A DNA stretch of 64,000 bases from Aspergillus flavus (Eukaryota; Ascomycota; Eurotiomycetes; Eurotiales; Aspergillaceae). This document shows positions 24,136 through 35,862 of the stretch, in pieces. The stretch covers positions 2,232,001-2,296,000 of the forward strand of contig NC_092406.1 of the NCBI RefSeq assembly GCF_009017415.1, given 5' to 3'. Below the pieces are notes generated by a model. It had not been told where the DNA came from. It made no database searches and worked only from the letters and a program-made list of their open reading frames with translations. Made by a program: the position numbers and the translations under genes. Each line of letters begins with the position of its first letter. Position 1 is the stretch's first letter.

Positions 24136-24772
24136 ACTAAATAGATATCAACAGCAAGAAACAGTATCACGAACCAAGGTTCACAAGAAAAAGCACAACT
24201 AGGATAAAACACTGTCTTTCTGTCTTTTCCTGGAGGGAATGGTCGCTGAAGAGTTGTCAAGGGAAGACAGGCATTTTATCTTTGTCCTTTACTAAATATC
24301 AAAAGTTCCCGTGAAATGCCCGCTTTTCACCAAAACTCAACGTTTTGGACTACGGATTTCTCAGTGGTATTCCTTCATAATAGGATCAACTCGCTTAAAT
24401 CATTCAATTGTTCTATTGCTATATATGAATATTAACGTAAGCTATTCAAACACATCGAGTGTTGGTGTAAAGCGGGCATTTAACGGGAACTTTTTGACGT
24501 AGGACTGTAACTATCCCTCCCTTTTGCACCTTTCACAGCCGAATGCTGCCGTTGACGCATATATTATATTTTCCGGACATCTACCTATATAGTTAATTTT
24601 CCTTTCATCGGGCTAATGGTGGTAATTGCAGTCGGATAGGATGATGTGTTCAGAAAGGCAGTAGCCCATGAATTGGGACGCTTCGGTGGTATGCTCTTGA
24701 GTGCTCAAAGATGAGGTGGGAGGAGACAAAAATGAATATATCGAACTCCCACATCGAAATAGTTGACTATAG
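24136..24772. other. PKS promoter region containing an inverted-repeat element
   Basis: This stretch separates the Ca2+-ATPase stop from the PKS start. Both genes run on the minus strand. It contains the 24295-24499 inverted-repeat element described separately. No additional gene is visible. Confidence 0.7.
24295..24499. mobile_element. MITE-like element with 40-bp terminal inverted repeats
   Basis: The arms are 24301-24340 and 24455-24494. Read as inverted repeats they agree at about 36 of 40 positions. Both begin AAAAGTTCCCGT and contain AAATGCCCGCTTT. The loop is 114 bases and AT-rich with no coding capacity. TA dinucleotides flank the outer ends (24293-24294 and 24500-24501), as expected for a Tc1/mariner (Fot1/pogo) type insertion with TA target duplication. 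The right end reads TACGTC outward-in, but the left end is less well conserved. It lies about 160 bases upstream of the PKS ATG. A regulatory stem-loop is an alternative reading. Confidence 0.65.
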
Positions 24773-27700
24773 TCACGCTTGTCCAGTACTCTGGCCTTTT
24801 TCTTCATCGCCACCGGATCTGCTATTTTTCACCATGCGCATTAATATGGACTTAAGACTTTGCCATTGCCCACCAACGACCATGCCGACCATAGATAAAC
24901 CACGAGAAATAACCTGGTATAGCTTCCGAATAGGATAAGCTAGAAAAGCTATCACCTTCACCGAGATATCCAGCCCGACCGCAACGTAGCGGTCCGGAAA
25001 GAGCTTCAGCACGGCAGCCCATGGTATGCAAAAGATGGAGCATCCAATGCATATAGCCCATTGAACACCATCCAGCGGCGTGACACCGAAGGCAGCTCCT
25101 CCAACGAAGATGATGAGGATTTGCCCGCCGATCATTAACACGTTGATTCCCATGAACCAGTAATTCCGATGGACACCTTCAAATATGTTGAACTTGTTGT
25201 CTAGACGGCGGTTGTTGAGTTCATTGAATATCTGCATCCAAACGAAAGTATTGAAGATGATTGTATCGAGCTCTACTTGCTTTTGGTGGATGCGCGTGTC
25301 ATAACCTAGGATATGATCACCCGCGAAGTATAGGGTGAAACAGACAGCCAGTTTGTATATCGATTGCCCGATTATCATCTTCCACATTGTCACTGTGAAT
25401 AAAGGAGCGTTTCTTGGGACTGGAGGTCGCTGTAGAATTTTCTCTGTGGGCGCATCGGTTGCTCTGGATTGTGTTAGAAACATAAGCTCCGTACGCGGGT
25501 CCAGTCTGGTGTCTTTCTCTATTGTTGCGAACTAGGAATAAAGGAGTCACTTACAGCGCTAAAGCAGCAAAGGTGTCCATGATCAGATTCACCCACAGTA
25601 GCTGGACGGCCTTCAGCACACTTTCGTTGGAGTTGCTGTAGATTGCTGTTACCACCGTAAGGCAGACAGCAGTGATGTTGACGGTGATTTGGAACTGTAT
25701 GATTGTAGAGTCAGGGAGAAGGAAGAGAAGGATTCGAGAAGAAGGGTCAAGGACACAAAGACTCCGACGTACCTGCAAGAACTTAGCGACAGCATCGTTG
25801 ACAGCCCGACCCCATGCCATAGCCGTCACGATAGACTTGAAGTTATCGTCCAAAAGGATGATAGAACTCGCCTCACGCGCTAATTCCGTTCCGCTGATAC
25901 CCATTGAAAAGCCTACATCGGCGGACGTCAAAGCAGGTCCATCATTCGTCCCGTCGCCTGTTACTGCAACCGTTTCACCAAGACGTTTTAGATGCTTGAC
26001 GAGCATACGTTTGTCGTCGGGTGACGAGCGGGCCAACACCTGCAGCCGTGGAATAATGGCATCCATCTGCTTTTCTGTCAGTTTTCGGAACTCTGGGCCC
26101 TCCATGACAATTCCGTCGCCGTTTTTGATACCGCAGGAGGAAGCAATGGCCGAGGCTGTATTGATATTATCACCTATAGTTCGACCATCGTTAGGCTGTT
26201 AGAGCTCTAATGAAAGGGGAAAGCTGACCTGTGACCATTTTTACTTGGACACCTGCTGAATGGCACGTCTTGATTGCCCCAGAGACTTCAGGTCTTAATG
26301 GATCATGGATTCCAAAAGCCCCAACCCATGTCATATCTCGAAGCAATGACTCAAAGTCGGGCAAGCCCTTTCCGCTATCTCTGCTGAGACCGGTAGGCCA
26401 GTCTAAGAGGTCAGTGTAGACGACCCCAATTGTGCGTAGGGACTTCCGTGCATAGTCATTGATTGTATCCAAGATGACTTGGCGAGCGCCATCGGAAATG
26501 GGTTCAGTCGCTATCTGGCTTTTGGAGGACGGTCCAGTAGTTATTGTTTGAGTTGATGTGTTGAGCATGACCTCGGACGCCCCCTTAACAAGCAATCGAT
26601 ATCCAGTTGGTCCAGCACGATATACAACCCCCATTGCTTTGCGGCTAGAATCAAAGGGAAATACATGTTCAATATGGGCATTCGCTCGTTCCTCAGTAAG
26701 ATCAGTCATGTGTAAATAGTCTTTTGCAAACTGAAGGAGAGCAATTTCTGTCTTGCTTCCAACAAATTCACGTCCACCGTCTAGCTCCTCCTCGAAGGCT
26801 GTCGAATTCAAGGCGATACTATCTATTAGCAGCTTTTTGAAAATAGTAGGAAATAGCTTTAGTGTCTCTAGTATTGTAGGAGACGTTGACGGGCTGCCAC
26901 TCTCAGTTGGTTGCTGGTCAAAACGTTCATTGGCACCGAGAAATCCCACAACGACCGTCATCTTGTTCTGCGTGAGTGTTCCAGTCTTATCAGAGCATAT
27001 CACGGTAGCATTGCCCATAGTCTCACACGCACGCAGCACTCGGACAAGATTGTTCTCTTTGAGCATACGAGTCGTAGCGAAAGCCAAGGCAAGAGTCACA
27101 GCCAAGGGTAATCCCTCTTGGAGGTCGTTAGTGGCATAGCACAAGTATGGCCCAATATACGGAGACCACTTACCAGGTATGGCAACCACAATAACTGTAA
27201 CAGCGACAATGAGAATATCCATAAATTCTTGGCCTTTCTCACTTGGGGAAGCATCGTTATCAGGTAGTTGCACTAGGAACCTGATCAAAAGGACAAAGAA
27301 AAGAAGCAAAGCAGCGCTGTGGGTTTCTATTAGTAGGCGATTCTCATCTTGAGTGGGATCCTCGCACCTTGTTCCAAGCCATCCTATCCACCCCGCCAAT
27401 CTAGCCAGCTTGACCTGAAGGGGTGTTGGTTCACTCTCTGTTTGCAGAGATGCCATAATCCTTCCGTTAGTGGAGTAGCAACCAACACTAGTGACCAAGT
27501 ATGTTCCCACCCCCTCAAGCACCTTACTTCCGGAAATGATAAACGGATCTAGCTCCCTAGTAGCGGTTCCGTCGATGATACTATACCATACTTCATGACC
27601 ACTGACCTTTTCCATGTGGTCAGATTCCCCTGTCGCTGACGACTCGTCGCATTTGATTCCGTGACCAGATACGAGGACCCCATCGGCCGGTGGTGAATCC

Positions 27701-28561
27701 CCAGGTTCAATATGTAGGATGTCCCCGACTGTGATGTCGGAGATGTGTACCATAAGTGGCCGCCCTGAGCGGATCGCGCGAACATCGCGGTCAATTTTCT
27801 GCATGGGGTCAATCCAACGATGAAATGCCAGGAAAAGAGTGACTTACTCGTCTGTTTAACTTGGCAAATTGCCTCTCCTTCTGCCAGTCATTGCCAGCTG
27901 TGGCAGCCACCACAATTATAATAGCGACACATACGGCGACACCCTCAATCCAATCCACCTGAGACTGTCCGCTAGCCGCCTCGTATACGCCCAGCGATAG
28001 TGATATAACGGCCGCAATAGTTAACAGGATAATGATCCTATCATTGTATGCATCCCAGAGTAATTTGAGAAAACTTTTGCTTCTGGGTTCAGGCAATGTA
28101 TTGCGGCCAAAGATCCGAAACCTGTCGAAGAACTGGGATGAAGAACTCTGCACAATAGGCGTCTGGCTATCCGCATTCAATAGTCGTGGCTGACTATCTA
28201 GCTTCGAGAAGGCACACTTCGTTGCGTCGTCGAATGTTACGTATTCCGAAAGTCTGTCCTCATCCACAGAAAGTCCAGCCGCAAGGTCAGTTTGAAGACC
28301 ACGCTCTAGACCCCCAAGGCCTCCTACAGCATGGAAGGCGGCAAGGGATTTGGGATTCAGCAACTTGTTCAGCTGTCCGGGTGAGAACGCAAACTTGTTG
28401 TCAATGACTTCAAAGTCACGCTCATATTGTGGATCAGGGGCCAAGGCTTCGGACAGAGAGACATCGTCGTATCGAAGACTAGCTGACGGGACGTTCTCGG
28501 TGCTGTGTGTAAACACCATATTATAATTAGTATCAAGTCTCTGGTCCATCAAGGTGGCCAT
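24773..28561 (-). CDS. PMCA-type Ca2+-transporting P-type ATPase
   Basis: Seven exons (28561-27848, 27798-27368, 27316-27174, 27116-26229, 26173-25775 or 25773, 25694-25555, 25463-24773) give about 1,135 residues. All introns are GT-AG, 49-91 nt. The N-terminal ~165 residues are cytosolic. Membrane helices start near 185 ([19 protein letters not shown]). The Ca-binding helix is [16 protein letters not shown], the phosphorylated Asp lies in [11 protein letters not shown] (~470), and the hinge is [12 protein letters not shown] (~798). The M5-M6 region has [20 protein letters not shown], the second Ca-site helix. This is the P2B family (yeast vacuolar Pmc1, fungal PmcA-C), which pumps Ca2+ out of the cytosol in exchange for protons. 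Filamentous fungi have several paralogues; this one lies immediately upstream of the PKS on the same strand. Which membrane it sits in cannot be read from sequence. Confidence 0.92.
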
Positions 28562-28986
28562 GATGAATTTTCATTGTATCAGTAATTGTTGTCGGTACTC
28601 ACACTAACCTGGAAATGGGGTTATCGCCATTATTACGGCAAACCATATATAGTACTATATAGCATCTTTATTGACTTGAGCGTGGCTGTGTTCTGCAAAA
28701 GACAACAGAGCCAAGAAAGCCAAAGAGAATTCCCATGACAATGAGTGGCATGGCTTCCCAGAGCTAACCGAATAATTTGTGGATATTGGACGTATGTATG
28801 AGTAAACTGCTCATTGTGGGGATTGGGGGAAAGCCCTTGAACGACTGCATGGAGGGAAAGAAGTGTATAGAGGGGTTTCCATGGTCACGAATTAGCTACC
28901 CAGGCAGTGTCCCCAGCTATGGCAGGCCTTGCCAGAAATTAGCAATGTGAAACACTGAACAAATCATACACCTGAAGTTGATGTCT

Positions 28987-28994
28987 TGACGTCA
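28987..28994. promoter_or_regulatory. CRE-type bZIP site (TGACGTCA) upstream of the Ca2+-ATPase
   Basis: A perfect 8-bp CRE palindrome lies 426 bases upstream of the ATPase ATG. In filamentous fungi, ATF/CREB-type bZIP factors such as AtfA bind this core under stress. Binding here is inferred from sequence only. Confidence 0.45.
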
Positions 28995-29294
28995 AAGATC
29001 CCCACCGTTCTCCAATCAATCAGATAACGCAAGATGAGATTTTAAAGCTATAGACAAGAGAGCAAGTTATGCAGCAAATCAGTCCATGGTTAGCCCATGC
29101 TGTATTGTCCTATAAAGTAGGATGTCGTGATCTGGACCGTTGTATAGCTCGGGATGACAAGTTTGGGTGAAAAGCACTGCCTCGCTTGGCTTCATCACTG
29201 ATAACCTTATTTTCAACATCACAGCGTCACATCAAACGACTCACGGGGTTTGACTGTTGAATTCCACATTTCAAAATTTCAGTCAGTCTCAATT

Positions 29295-29343
29295 ATTTTA
29301 GTAAAAGGGATCGCTGTATATGATCGCTTTTACTCTTCTAAAA
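29295..29343. repeat. Imperfect palindrome
   Basis: ATTTTAG...TAAAAG.GATCGC on the left is mirrored by GATCGCTTTTACTCTTCTAAAAT on the right around a short TGTATAT centre. It could form a cruciform or be the core of a small decayed transposon. It is non-coding. Confidence 0.5.
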
Positions 29344-31046
29344 TCAACCTTTGAGCCAGTAACTGCCAATCAATGTCCGTCCCCTCAATTTGCCTGAGTA
29401 TAGCTGTCGTAGATTGAGGGACGGATTCTATTAAATCCAGCAAGAAATGAGCTCTGTCGATGAGGGCCCACGTAGAGGAAGCTATGACTAGCGACCGCTG
29501 GCTCGACTACATCGTCACATGGAGAATGATCAGAGTATTGGACATAATAGTTCATACACAATACACTTATCGCACTAGCAGTGCGTTGAGCTTGACTCTG
29601 TCAGAATAAACACGTATGCGCTAAGTGATGACATGACTTTAGCTCTTCTAGTGCCGACATATTCATGACTCTCCTATTGAGCGATTTACTCCATATCATC
29701 ATCACGTCTGTAGAGCTCCACAATGTATCTAATGCTGCGTCTCGTCCAATACATACGATTACTCTTGGCTACAGCTGCTGCTACTGCACTTGCCTCACTC
29801 ATTCTGGCTGGCGGCTAAGCCGAGCAACAACCGAGACTAGACGGAGGAAATCTGCATCTATGCAGCCATGAAGCAAGTCTAAATGGTTCTCTCTTGAATA
29901 CAATGACTCGTTGCTATAAAATAATCCTGCCTATTCGCTATGAATGCTTGATGTACCTCCTTCATCTCCAACTAGCTACATGAAACGTGCGTTGCTACTG
30001 GGATGTAATACCCAACTGCTGTGCAAATGCTCAGATGACGCGTCGTACGCTGGAGACCTACTTGCATGATTCTTTACAACATCCGACCCTTGCCTTGCGC
30101 ATAGCCACTTCACATGCCGCCTACCCAGTCTTAAAAGCAGCCATGTTTGTCTCATATCTTCTGTTCTGATTATAGAATCCATACTCTTTTGCAGAACGAG
30201 AAGGCGACTTGTTAGTGGAGCTCATGTCCAACAATTGAAGAGTAAAAAGAGGCATTGCTGCAGAGATGGATTCGTGTCGGAATCCATTCAGTACGGAGAT
30301 GTACGTGACTTGGTCCCATATTTGTGCATGCACGTGTACCTAGCTATGCTGGAGACAAAAGTCAGGCGATGCCACTCTTCCATATTCTCTCACTATCGAC
30401 GATCGCTTCTAGTATATATTTCAAATATCTCCTAGATATCTTCAACCACACAAGTTAAGATATTCTGCCAGATATTTATAAGCTGTTGAATGGTCAGAAG
30501 CTCTGCAGCTATACTGTTGATAAGTCTGCCTACTAGACTGTGTCAAGCTTGGGTTATCTGATCTGGACTTGGTCGATTGTTCCAGTGGTCTCTGTCCAGT
30601 AATAGTATACTAGTCCTGTGCCTGAGGCCCAGCTGTACGCTTGGAATACCGTTCGAAAAGATGATGGCAGCAGGTTTTCTTCATCTTTCTATCTTCCTTA
30701 ATTGCTAGGTTGGTGCTCGCTCATAGCCAAATAGTCGTAGATTTTATTCTGCATTATCTATACAGGATGTTATGGGGCTGATGAATTGATCCAAGGATAG
30801 GTTAGAACTTAGAGGTATTATGGTATGAGTACTCCGTAGAGACTAGCCCTAAGTAAATAGCTAGGTAGCAGACGGTACCACCCTTCTTAGCCGGGGGCCT
30901 ATAGTGGGGTATCATAAAAAATGTAGTCTTGACCGCCGGCAAGTCTAGCCTCCAATAGCCTCTCACGCTGTACTGCTATTTAATAATTATCATCTAGTCC
31001 ATCAGCCATTTCTTCAACTCCTTCCAACTTCTTTCCCACCCTGAAA

Positions 31047-32582
31047 ATGGACTATCTTAGTCAGGAAATTCTGCAAATAATCATCACGCATCTCCTCGTA
31101 GTACCTCCTATCAAACATCCCACAGCATGGGAGCCCCAACCAGTTCCAAAGGTGGCCCAATACGCGACGATCTCGCGCAATTGGCAATACGCCGTGGAAC
31201 GTTTCACAATGGCAGACATCAAGAAATATAGTTCCGATCTGGACATGCTCCGGCATGTATTCTCCACTCCGCGACGAAGAAAATTGCTGCGAAAGCTGGA
31301 GTATGAAATCGATCTGCCAACCTACAGCAAGAACCGCATATTGTGTCTTGAAAGAAGGAGGGAGAGTAAAGCCAATGATGAAGCCTTCAATCGGGGTGTC
31401 ATAGACTTATTTGACGAGATGTCCTCTTGGGAGACACAGGGCATGAATTTGACACTTACTGCATCGTCGCCTATGGATCGTCATCGGCGATCTTCTGAGC
31501 TTGGTTGTGGGTTGTCAGATAAGCGATGGAGCTTTGAAGATAACTATCTTACGTTGGACAATGAGGTGTCTCTGCCTCAGTTAACGTTTGTTGGAGGGTT
31601 GACCATTGCCAATGCACGACGCTCGCTGCATCCTTCGGCTATTGGGAAGATTATCTCGTCACTACCTAGTCTGGAACGGTTGACTATGGAGTTAAATGCA
31701 CCCAAAGCTAAGCGTGTAGAAATGCAAAATGAGCATAGAATATGTAAGATACGTGTTTTCTTAAAGAGAGACCTTTACTGACCATCAAAAGCCCTTGCAA
31801 ATGCATTGGAATCACCGTCACTGAGTAACTTGCGAACACTGAATATCTACATCGAGCAAGACATTCCATACAACCACAATTTCAAGAACCAACCTACCGA
31901 CCCTCAATATCCAGACGGAGATGTTTTAAACATCGCCATTCGCAAACTGGCTGAAAACACCCATTTAAGAACCCTAAATCTCACAGGGTGGTGGCTAGTC
32001 TCGCCAGCGCTATTCAACACAGACAAAACATTCCCATATCTCCAGAAAGTGCAGATTCAAGGAGCGCTTATCACCTACGACGGCAGATGGTATTACAGTG
32101 GCAATCCTACCGATGTCGAAGCGAGTTATGACCCCATTCGGTATGGGGCCGACGACGAAGATTCTTCCGACTCGGACTCCAACTCATCCTTCAATTCCGA
32201 GTTCCAAGACTCCCTGCCTGAACACAGAGAGGCTCTTCTGAATGGTGAAAGGCCCTACCATATGTGGAGGACACAGCCCGATTTGCAGATGTTCGATCCT
32301 CTCATGAAGGTGATGGCTACTGCGATACTCAGGATGCCTCGATTACGAACTTTCTCCTTCTCCATCGGGTGGAGTTATATGGATGAGAATGCTATCTTAT
32401 TTGAGTACTTGAAGCCTGGAGAGAAACCCGAGTCTTTTGAGTATCGACCACACGAATTAGATATGACTCGGTGCTACGTAACCCCCATGCCCGAAGTAAG
32501 GTGGGAGGTTCCCGGTGATGTTGCGACTCTGTGGAAGGAAGCTGTGGGGGATAAAGGTGTCGTTGCTGTTGAACCTTACTAG
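31047..32582 (+). CDS. F-box-like protein (hypothetical)
   Basis: Two exons (31047-31743 and 31792-32582; 48-nt intron with GTAAGA donor) give 495 residues. The N-terminus (MDYLSQEILQIIITHLL... VAQYATISRNWQYAVE) looks like the F-box of fungal proteins: a Leu-x-x-Glu-Ile helix, then a hydrophobic helix, then a Trp-containing third helix. The rest has scattered leucine-rich-like strands (LERLTMELNAPKAKR, LRTLNIYI, HLRTLNLTGWWLV), an acidic Ser/Asp stretch near residue 360 and a conserved-looking C-terminus. F-box proteins recruit substrates to SCF ubiquitin ligases. Filamentous fungi carry large families of such unannotated proteins, often in accessory regions. The F-box call is by pattern only. 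Confidence 0.6.
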
Positions 32583-33134
32583 GGACTTGGTTCAGGTGTT
32601 GTATGGGATTCTTTGTACATTTTCCCAACTGCCTTGGGCTCGATGAGCGAAGACACGATGATGTCGTCAAATATTTAGAGATCAATATAATTATAATTTT
32701 GAGGGAAGTGAAATAAAGATATATATCCAACAGCAGTGAAGAAGCAAGATAAGGTCAGTTTGCATGTAAGTGTTGAACCTGTTTGCATTAGTATACTTTG
32801 GACACTCCAGTCAGGTGATAGCCTAATATTTCATAAATCAATTCTCCATTCCTTGTTCAAGCAATGTTCGTTCCACAGCATTCGTCAGTCCATCTGTGTA
32901 AGTAAACAGCTGTGACACCGAGACCCATCCATCTCGTATCTCGTATTTTGCGTCATGATCTACTAGGCTGCTGAGTCACCGAAATCACCCAACATGACAA
33001 TATTGCTCATTGGGCAGTGCAAGGCTGACTCCGAATTCATGGATAGAATATATAACTTACCGTCTTACTTTCGCTATTCTAACACACCTAATCACTCCTA
33101 CCATTAACTAAGCACCTCCATCCAAGTACCCACA
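32583..33134. other. Intergenic between F-box-like and ADP-ribosylglycohydrolase genes
   Basis: AT-rich 3' UTR-like sequence is followed by a CA-rich leader just before 33135. No gene is visible. Confidence 0.55.
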
Positions 33135-34393
33135 ATGCCACCATCCCTAACCTCCCGTGCCTTAGGCTCAATATGGGGAGTCTGCGTCGGCGACGCACTA
33201 GGCGGGCCAGTGCAATTCATGGACCCAGGCGCCTTCGAGCCCATCACCGGTCTAGAATACGTGCAACCCTTTCAACAGCCCGCAGGGTAATTTACTAAAC
33301 CCCCCTATACTTCGTTAGAAAAAATCAAACACCGATACTAAAAAATAATAGATCCTACTCCGACGACGGTTCCATGACTCTAGCCCTAGCGCAATCCATC
33401 ATTGACTCGCATGGCCAATACAACCATGCCTTGTCGATCCAGTATTTCGTAGACTGGTTCACCACCGGCCGGTTCAGCACGATCGACCGCGCCTGGGACG
33501 TCGGTGCCTCGACACGCTCTGCGCTCCAAAGCTGGAGGAAACGGGGCACGAGCGATCTTCAACGTGTCCAGGATGTAATCAATCAGAAGCTGGATGTGGA
33601 GCAAAGCTCAGGGAACGGGAGCTTAATGAGAATTGCCCCCATTGGACTAGCTTTGTGGCGCGATCCGGGGGAAGCGAGAAGAGTCGCTAGAGAGCAGAGT
33701 CGGGTTACGCATCCTGTGCTGGGTTGTCTGGAGGCTTGTGAGGTTTATACGCTTTTGATTTGTGGGGTTTTGAGTGGTATGCTTTTTTCTTTCTTTTTCT
33801 GGTTCGATTTTGTTTTCTTCGCTTTTTATCCTCTGGTTCTGGTATGGGGTTTCCATGTTTGTTTGCGGTTTAGCCTTTGAGGCTGGTTTAATTTTCTTTG
33901 TTGTCTTTGCTTTGCTTTTCGCATCGAGCTTTTGCTTTTCATTCAGGGGTAATGGATGTTTGCTGACTGCGCTGACTGTGCTGACCAACCGACACCAGGC
34001 AAAAACAAAGAGCACCTTTGCACCATAATCAACGAATACAACTTCACCCACAGTACCCTCGCCCAGCGACTCTCCAACTACAAGACCCCATCTGACTGGC
34101 AAGTCAAATCCGTCCCAGAAATCCGCAGCAGCGGCTGGGTCGTAGATACGCTCGAAGTAGCCCTGTGGGGATTTTTCAAGTTTGATAGCTGGGCCGCGGG
34201 CGCCCTGGCGGTGGCAAACCTAGGAGGCGACTCTGACACAGCAGCGGCGGTTTACGGGGGGTTAGCGGGCGCCTTTTATGGGTTTGAATCGATACCGACG
34301 GAATGGGTCGAGGGGATGCAGAATAAGGGGTTCATTGCGGAGGTTGCTGGGGGGTTGGCGGAGGTTGTTTCTCTCGGTGGTGTTTTGAATTGA
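33135..34393 (+). CDS. ADP-ribosylglycohydrolase (ARH/DraG family)
   Basis: Three exons (33135-33286, 33352-33776, 33999-34393) give 323 residues. Introns are 65 and 222 nt; the second is very T-rich. The fold signature starts LGSIWGVCVGDALGGPVQF. The first metal-binding segment is YSDDGSMTLALAQS (residues ~52-65), close to the usual TDDT. The central GNGSLMRIAPIGL and the C-terminal GGDSDTAAAVYGGLAGAFYG are both hallmark DraG/ARH motifs carrying the second set of magnesium ligands. Such enzymes cleave ADP-ribose from proteins or small molecules. The substrate of fungal members is mostly unknown. I saw no ADP-ribosyltransferase nearby. Confidence 0.9.
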
Positions 34394-35137
34394 ACTGCTT
34401 AGGTACAGGTACTAGCACACTGGGGGAGGTCTGGGTTTGGGTGTTGGTTTGTGATACCTGGGGTATGTGATAGGGGGGAGTGGGTGGTTCGAATGGATCA
34501 TGGGAATATTGTAGATGGATTATGGATTATAGTTTGTGAATAAAGGGTGTGGGGGTGTGGAGAGTCGATCTTTGCATAGGTCGGTATATATGGAGTACTA
34601 CATGCAATTGGACTATGTTGATCAGCACGTCATATCGAGCTTAGTCTGCATCTTTTAGATTCTTTGGTTCGTCTACTATGTACACTTGGTATTTTGTATG
34701 GTCTAGATTTTCCCTTGGATCGTCGTCCTTCTTTACTGAACTTTAATTGCAGATAAAGGGGTCGCGGGATTGAACACAGCCCTATTCCCCTTACTTAATG
34801 TTGCCCCCTTAATGTCAGGGCTTGTCGCCGACGTCGGATTTACCAAGTTCACTGTTGTTTATTTGGTATGGTTCTCATCTAGGGAAGTGGTCACAGAACT
34901 GTAATTATTCTCAACCTTGAGGATGTCGAAGATCAGCTTGGGGGTAGCAGTTGTATTAGCTAATACCGATACAATTAACGACAAAGTGCTTGGGAATCAA
35001 TATTACAGCGCAGAAGTACAACTATGTAGGTAGACCATTATGCGACATCCTTATACCGATTAATACCTTTCCATCCTTTCACATTCTCCCATTACCCGTC
35101 CCACGTGAGATCACCAAATCAATAAGCTTAAGCCCAT
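34394..35137. other. Convergent 3' region
   Basis: The ARH-family gene and the minus-strand GPI-protein gene converge on this 744-base stretch. Only UTR-like sequence is visible. Confidence 0.55.
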
Positions 35138-35862
35138 TTACAGAGCCCAGATACCGAGAGCGAGACCCGCAATACCGGCGGCAGACACACCCATCTGAAG
35201 CTTGGCAACGGAGGCAGCATTGGTCTCGGTGCCGGTGGCAGCAGCACCAGTGCTGGTACCAGTGCCAGAAGACTTGGAGCCCGAAGAACGGGAGCTGGAG
35301 GATTCTACGCCATTGCATGTTAGTTCAATTGCATCCAAACTGCACAATAACGCAATGATTCAAGTCACATACCGCTGGAACCAGTGGAAGAGCTGTCCTT
35401 GCCAGTACCGGTGGTGGTGGCGTCAGAGTTGCTGGCGGAGGTCTTGGAGGCTCCAGAGTTACCCGTGGCAGTGATAGGGAAGAAGTGGCTGCTGTAGCAG
35501 GAGCTCTGGCAGGCGGCGTAGCGCTCAGTGTCAGATGGGGTGCCACTGCCCTGGGGGCAGGCGGCGACGCAAGTGTTGGTGTCGTTAGCCTGAGAATCGT
35601 TGGGGCAGGGGACCTCGAAGCATCCAGCAATGCAGCACAGATCGGTTGCGTCGCCTGATTTGGTTAGTTTCGCAATGCATTTAGGAAGAAGGGCAAGGAA
35701 GGACGGCAACGTACACTTCTTAGCGCAGGACTGTTGAGGAGACAAGCTGACAGTCGCCGAAGGAGCAACAGTGGTGCCGGTGGCAGAGTCCGACGTAGAG
35801 TCAGTCGACTGGGCCGCGGTCAAGGCGACCAGAGAAGCCAGAGCAATGAGGTTGAGCTTCAT
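35138..35862 (-). CDS. GPI-anchored cysteine-rich cell-surface protein
   Basis: Three exons (35862-35715, 35654-35373, 35304-35138; introns of 60 and 68 nt) give 198 residues. Residues 1-17 are a signal peptide (MKLNLIALASLVALTAAQ). A Ser/Thr-rich stretch follows. The cysteine domain at about 44-110 has ten cysteines, starting C-x3-C, then a CC pair (DLCCIAGC). A long Ser/Thr/Gly-rich stalk then ends in a C-terminal hydrophobic helix (VSAAGIAGLALGIWAL) preceded by small residues, a typical GPI-attachment signal. The expected place is the plasma membrane or cell wall. The cysteine spacing is not the eight-Cys CFEM pattern, so I leave the domain unnamed. Function is unknown. Confidence 0.85.

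Larger units (their letters stand above)
28562..31046. other. 2.5-kb gene-free region
   Basis: I found no supported gene on either strand. Frames are short, without domains, and do not splice together. The segment next to 28562 must be the ATPase promoter. It contains a CRE site (28987-28994) and two imperfect palindromes near 29295-29343 and 29375-29427. The rest may be decayed accessory DNA. Confidence 0.5.

Noticed and set aside
31014..31267. Minus-strand frames over the F-box-like gene start
   Set aside because: No start context or domain; antisense to a convincing two-exon gene.
33777..33998. Plus-strand continuation of the ADP-ribosylglycohydrolase through the second intron
   Set aside because: Reading through gives a Phe/Val-rich, T-rich tail and a stop; splicing GTATGC to CACCAG restores the conserved C-terminal domain.
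15949..34393. Large biosynthetic gene cluster including F-box and ARH genes
   Set aside because: No P450, methyltransferase, transporter or pathway regulator is visible, and the HD-domain and F-box-like genes have no known link to polyketide tailoring.
34440..34520. tRNA-like GGTTCGAAT sequence
   Set aside because: The box-B-like string has no matching acceptor stem, A box or anticodon arm around it.
35365..35862. CFEM domain in the GPI-anchored protein
   Set aside because: After splicing there are ten cysteines with a CC pair and different spacing from the eight-Cys CFEM pattern, so I did not assign it.
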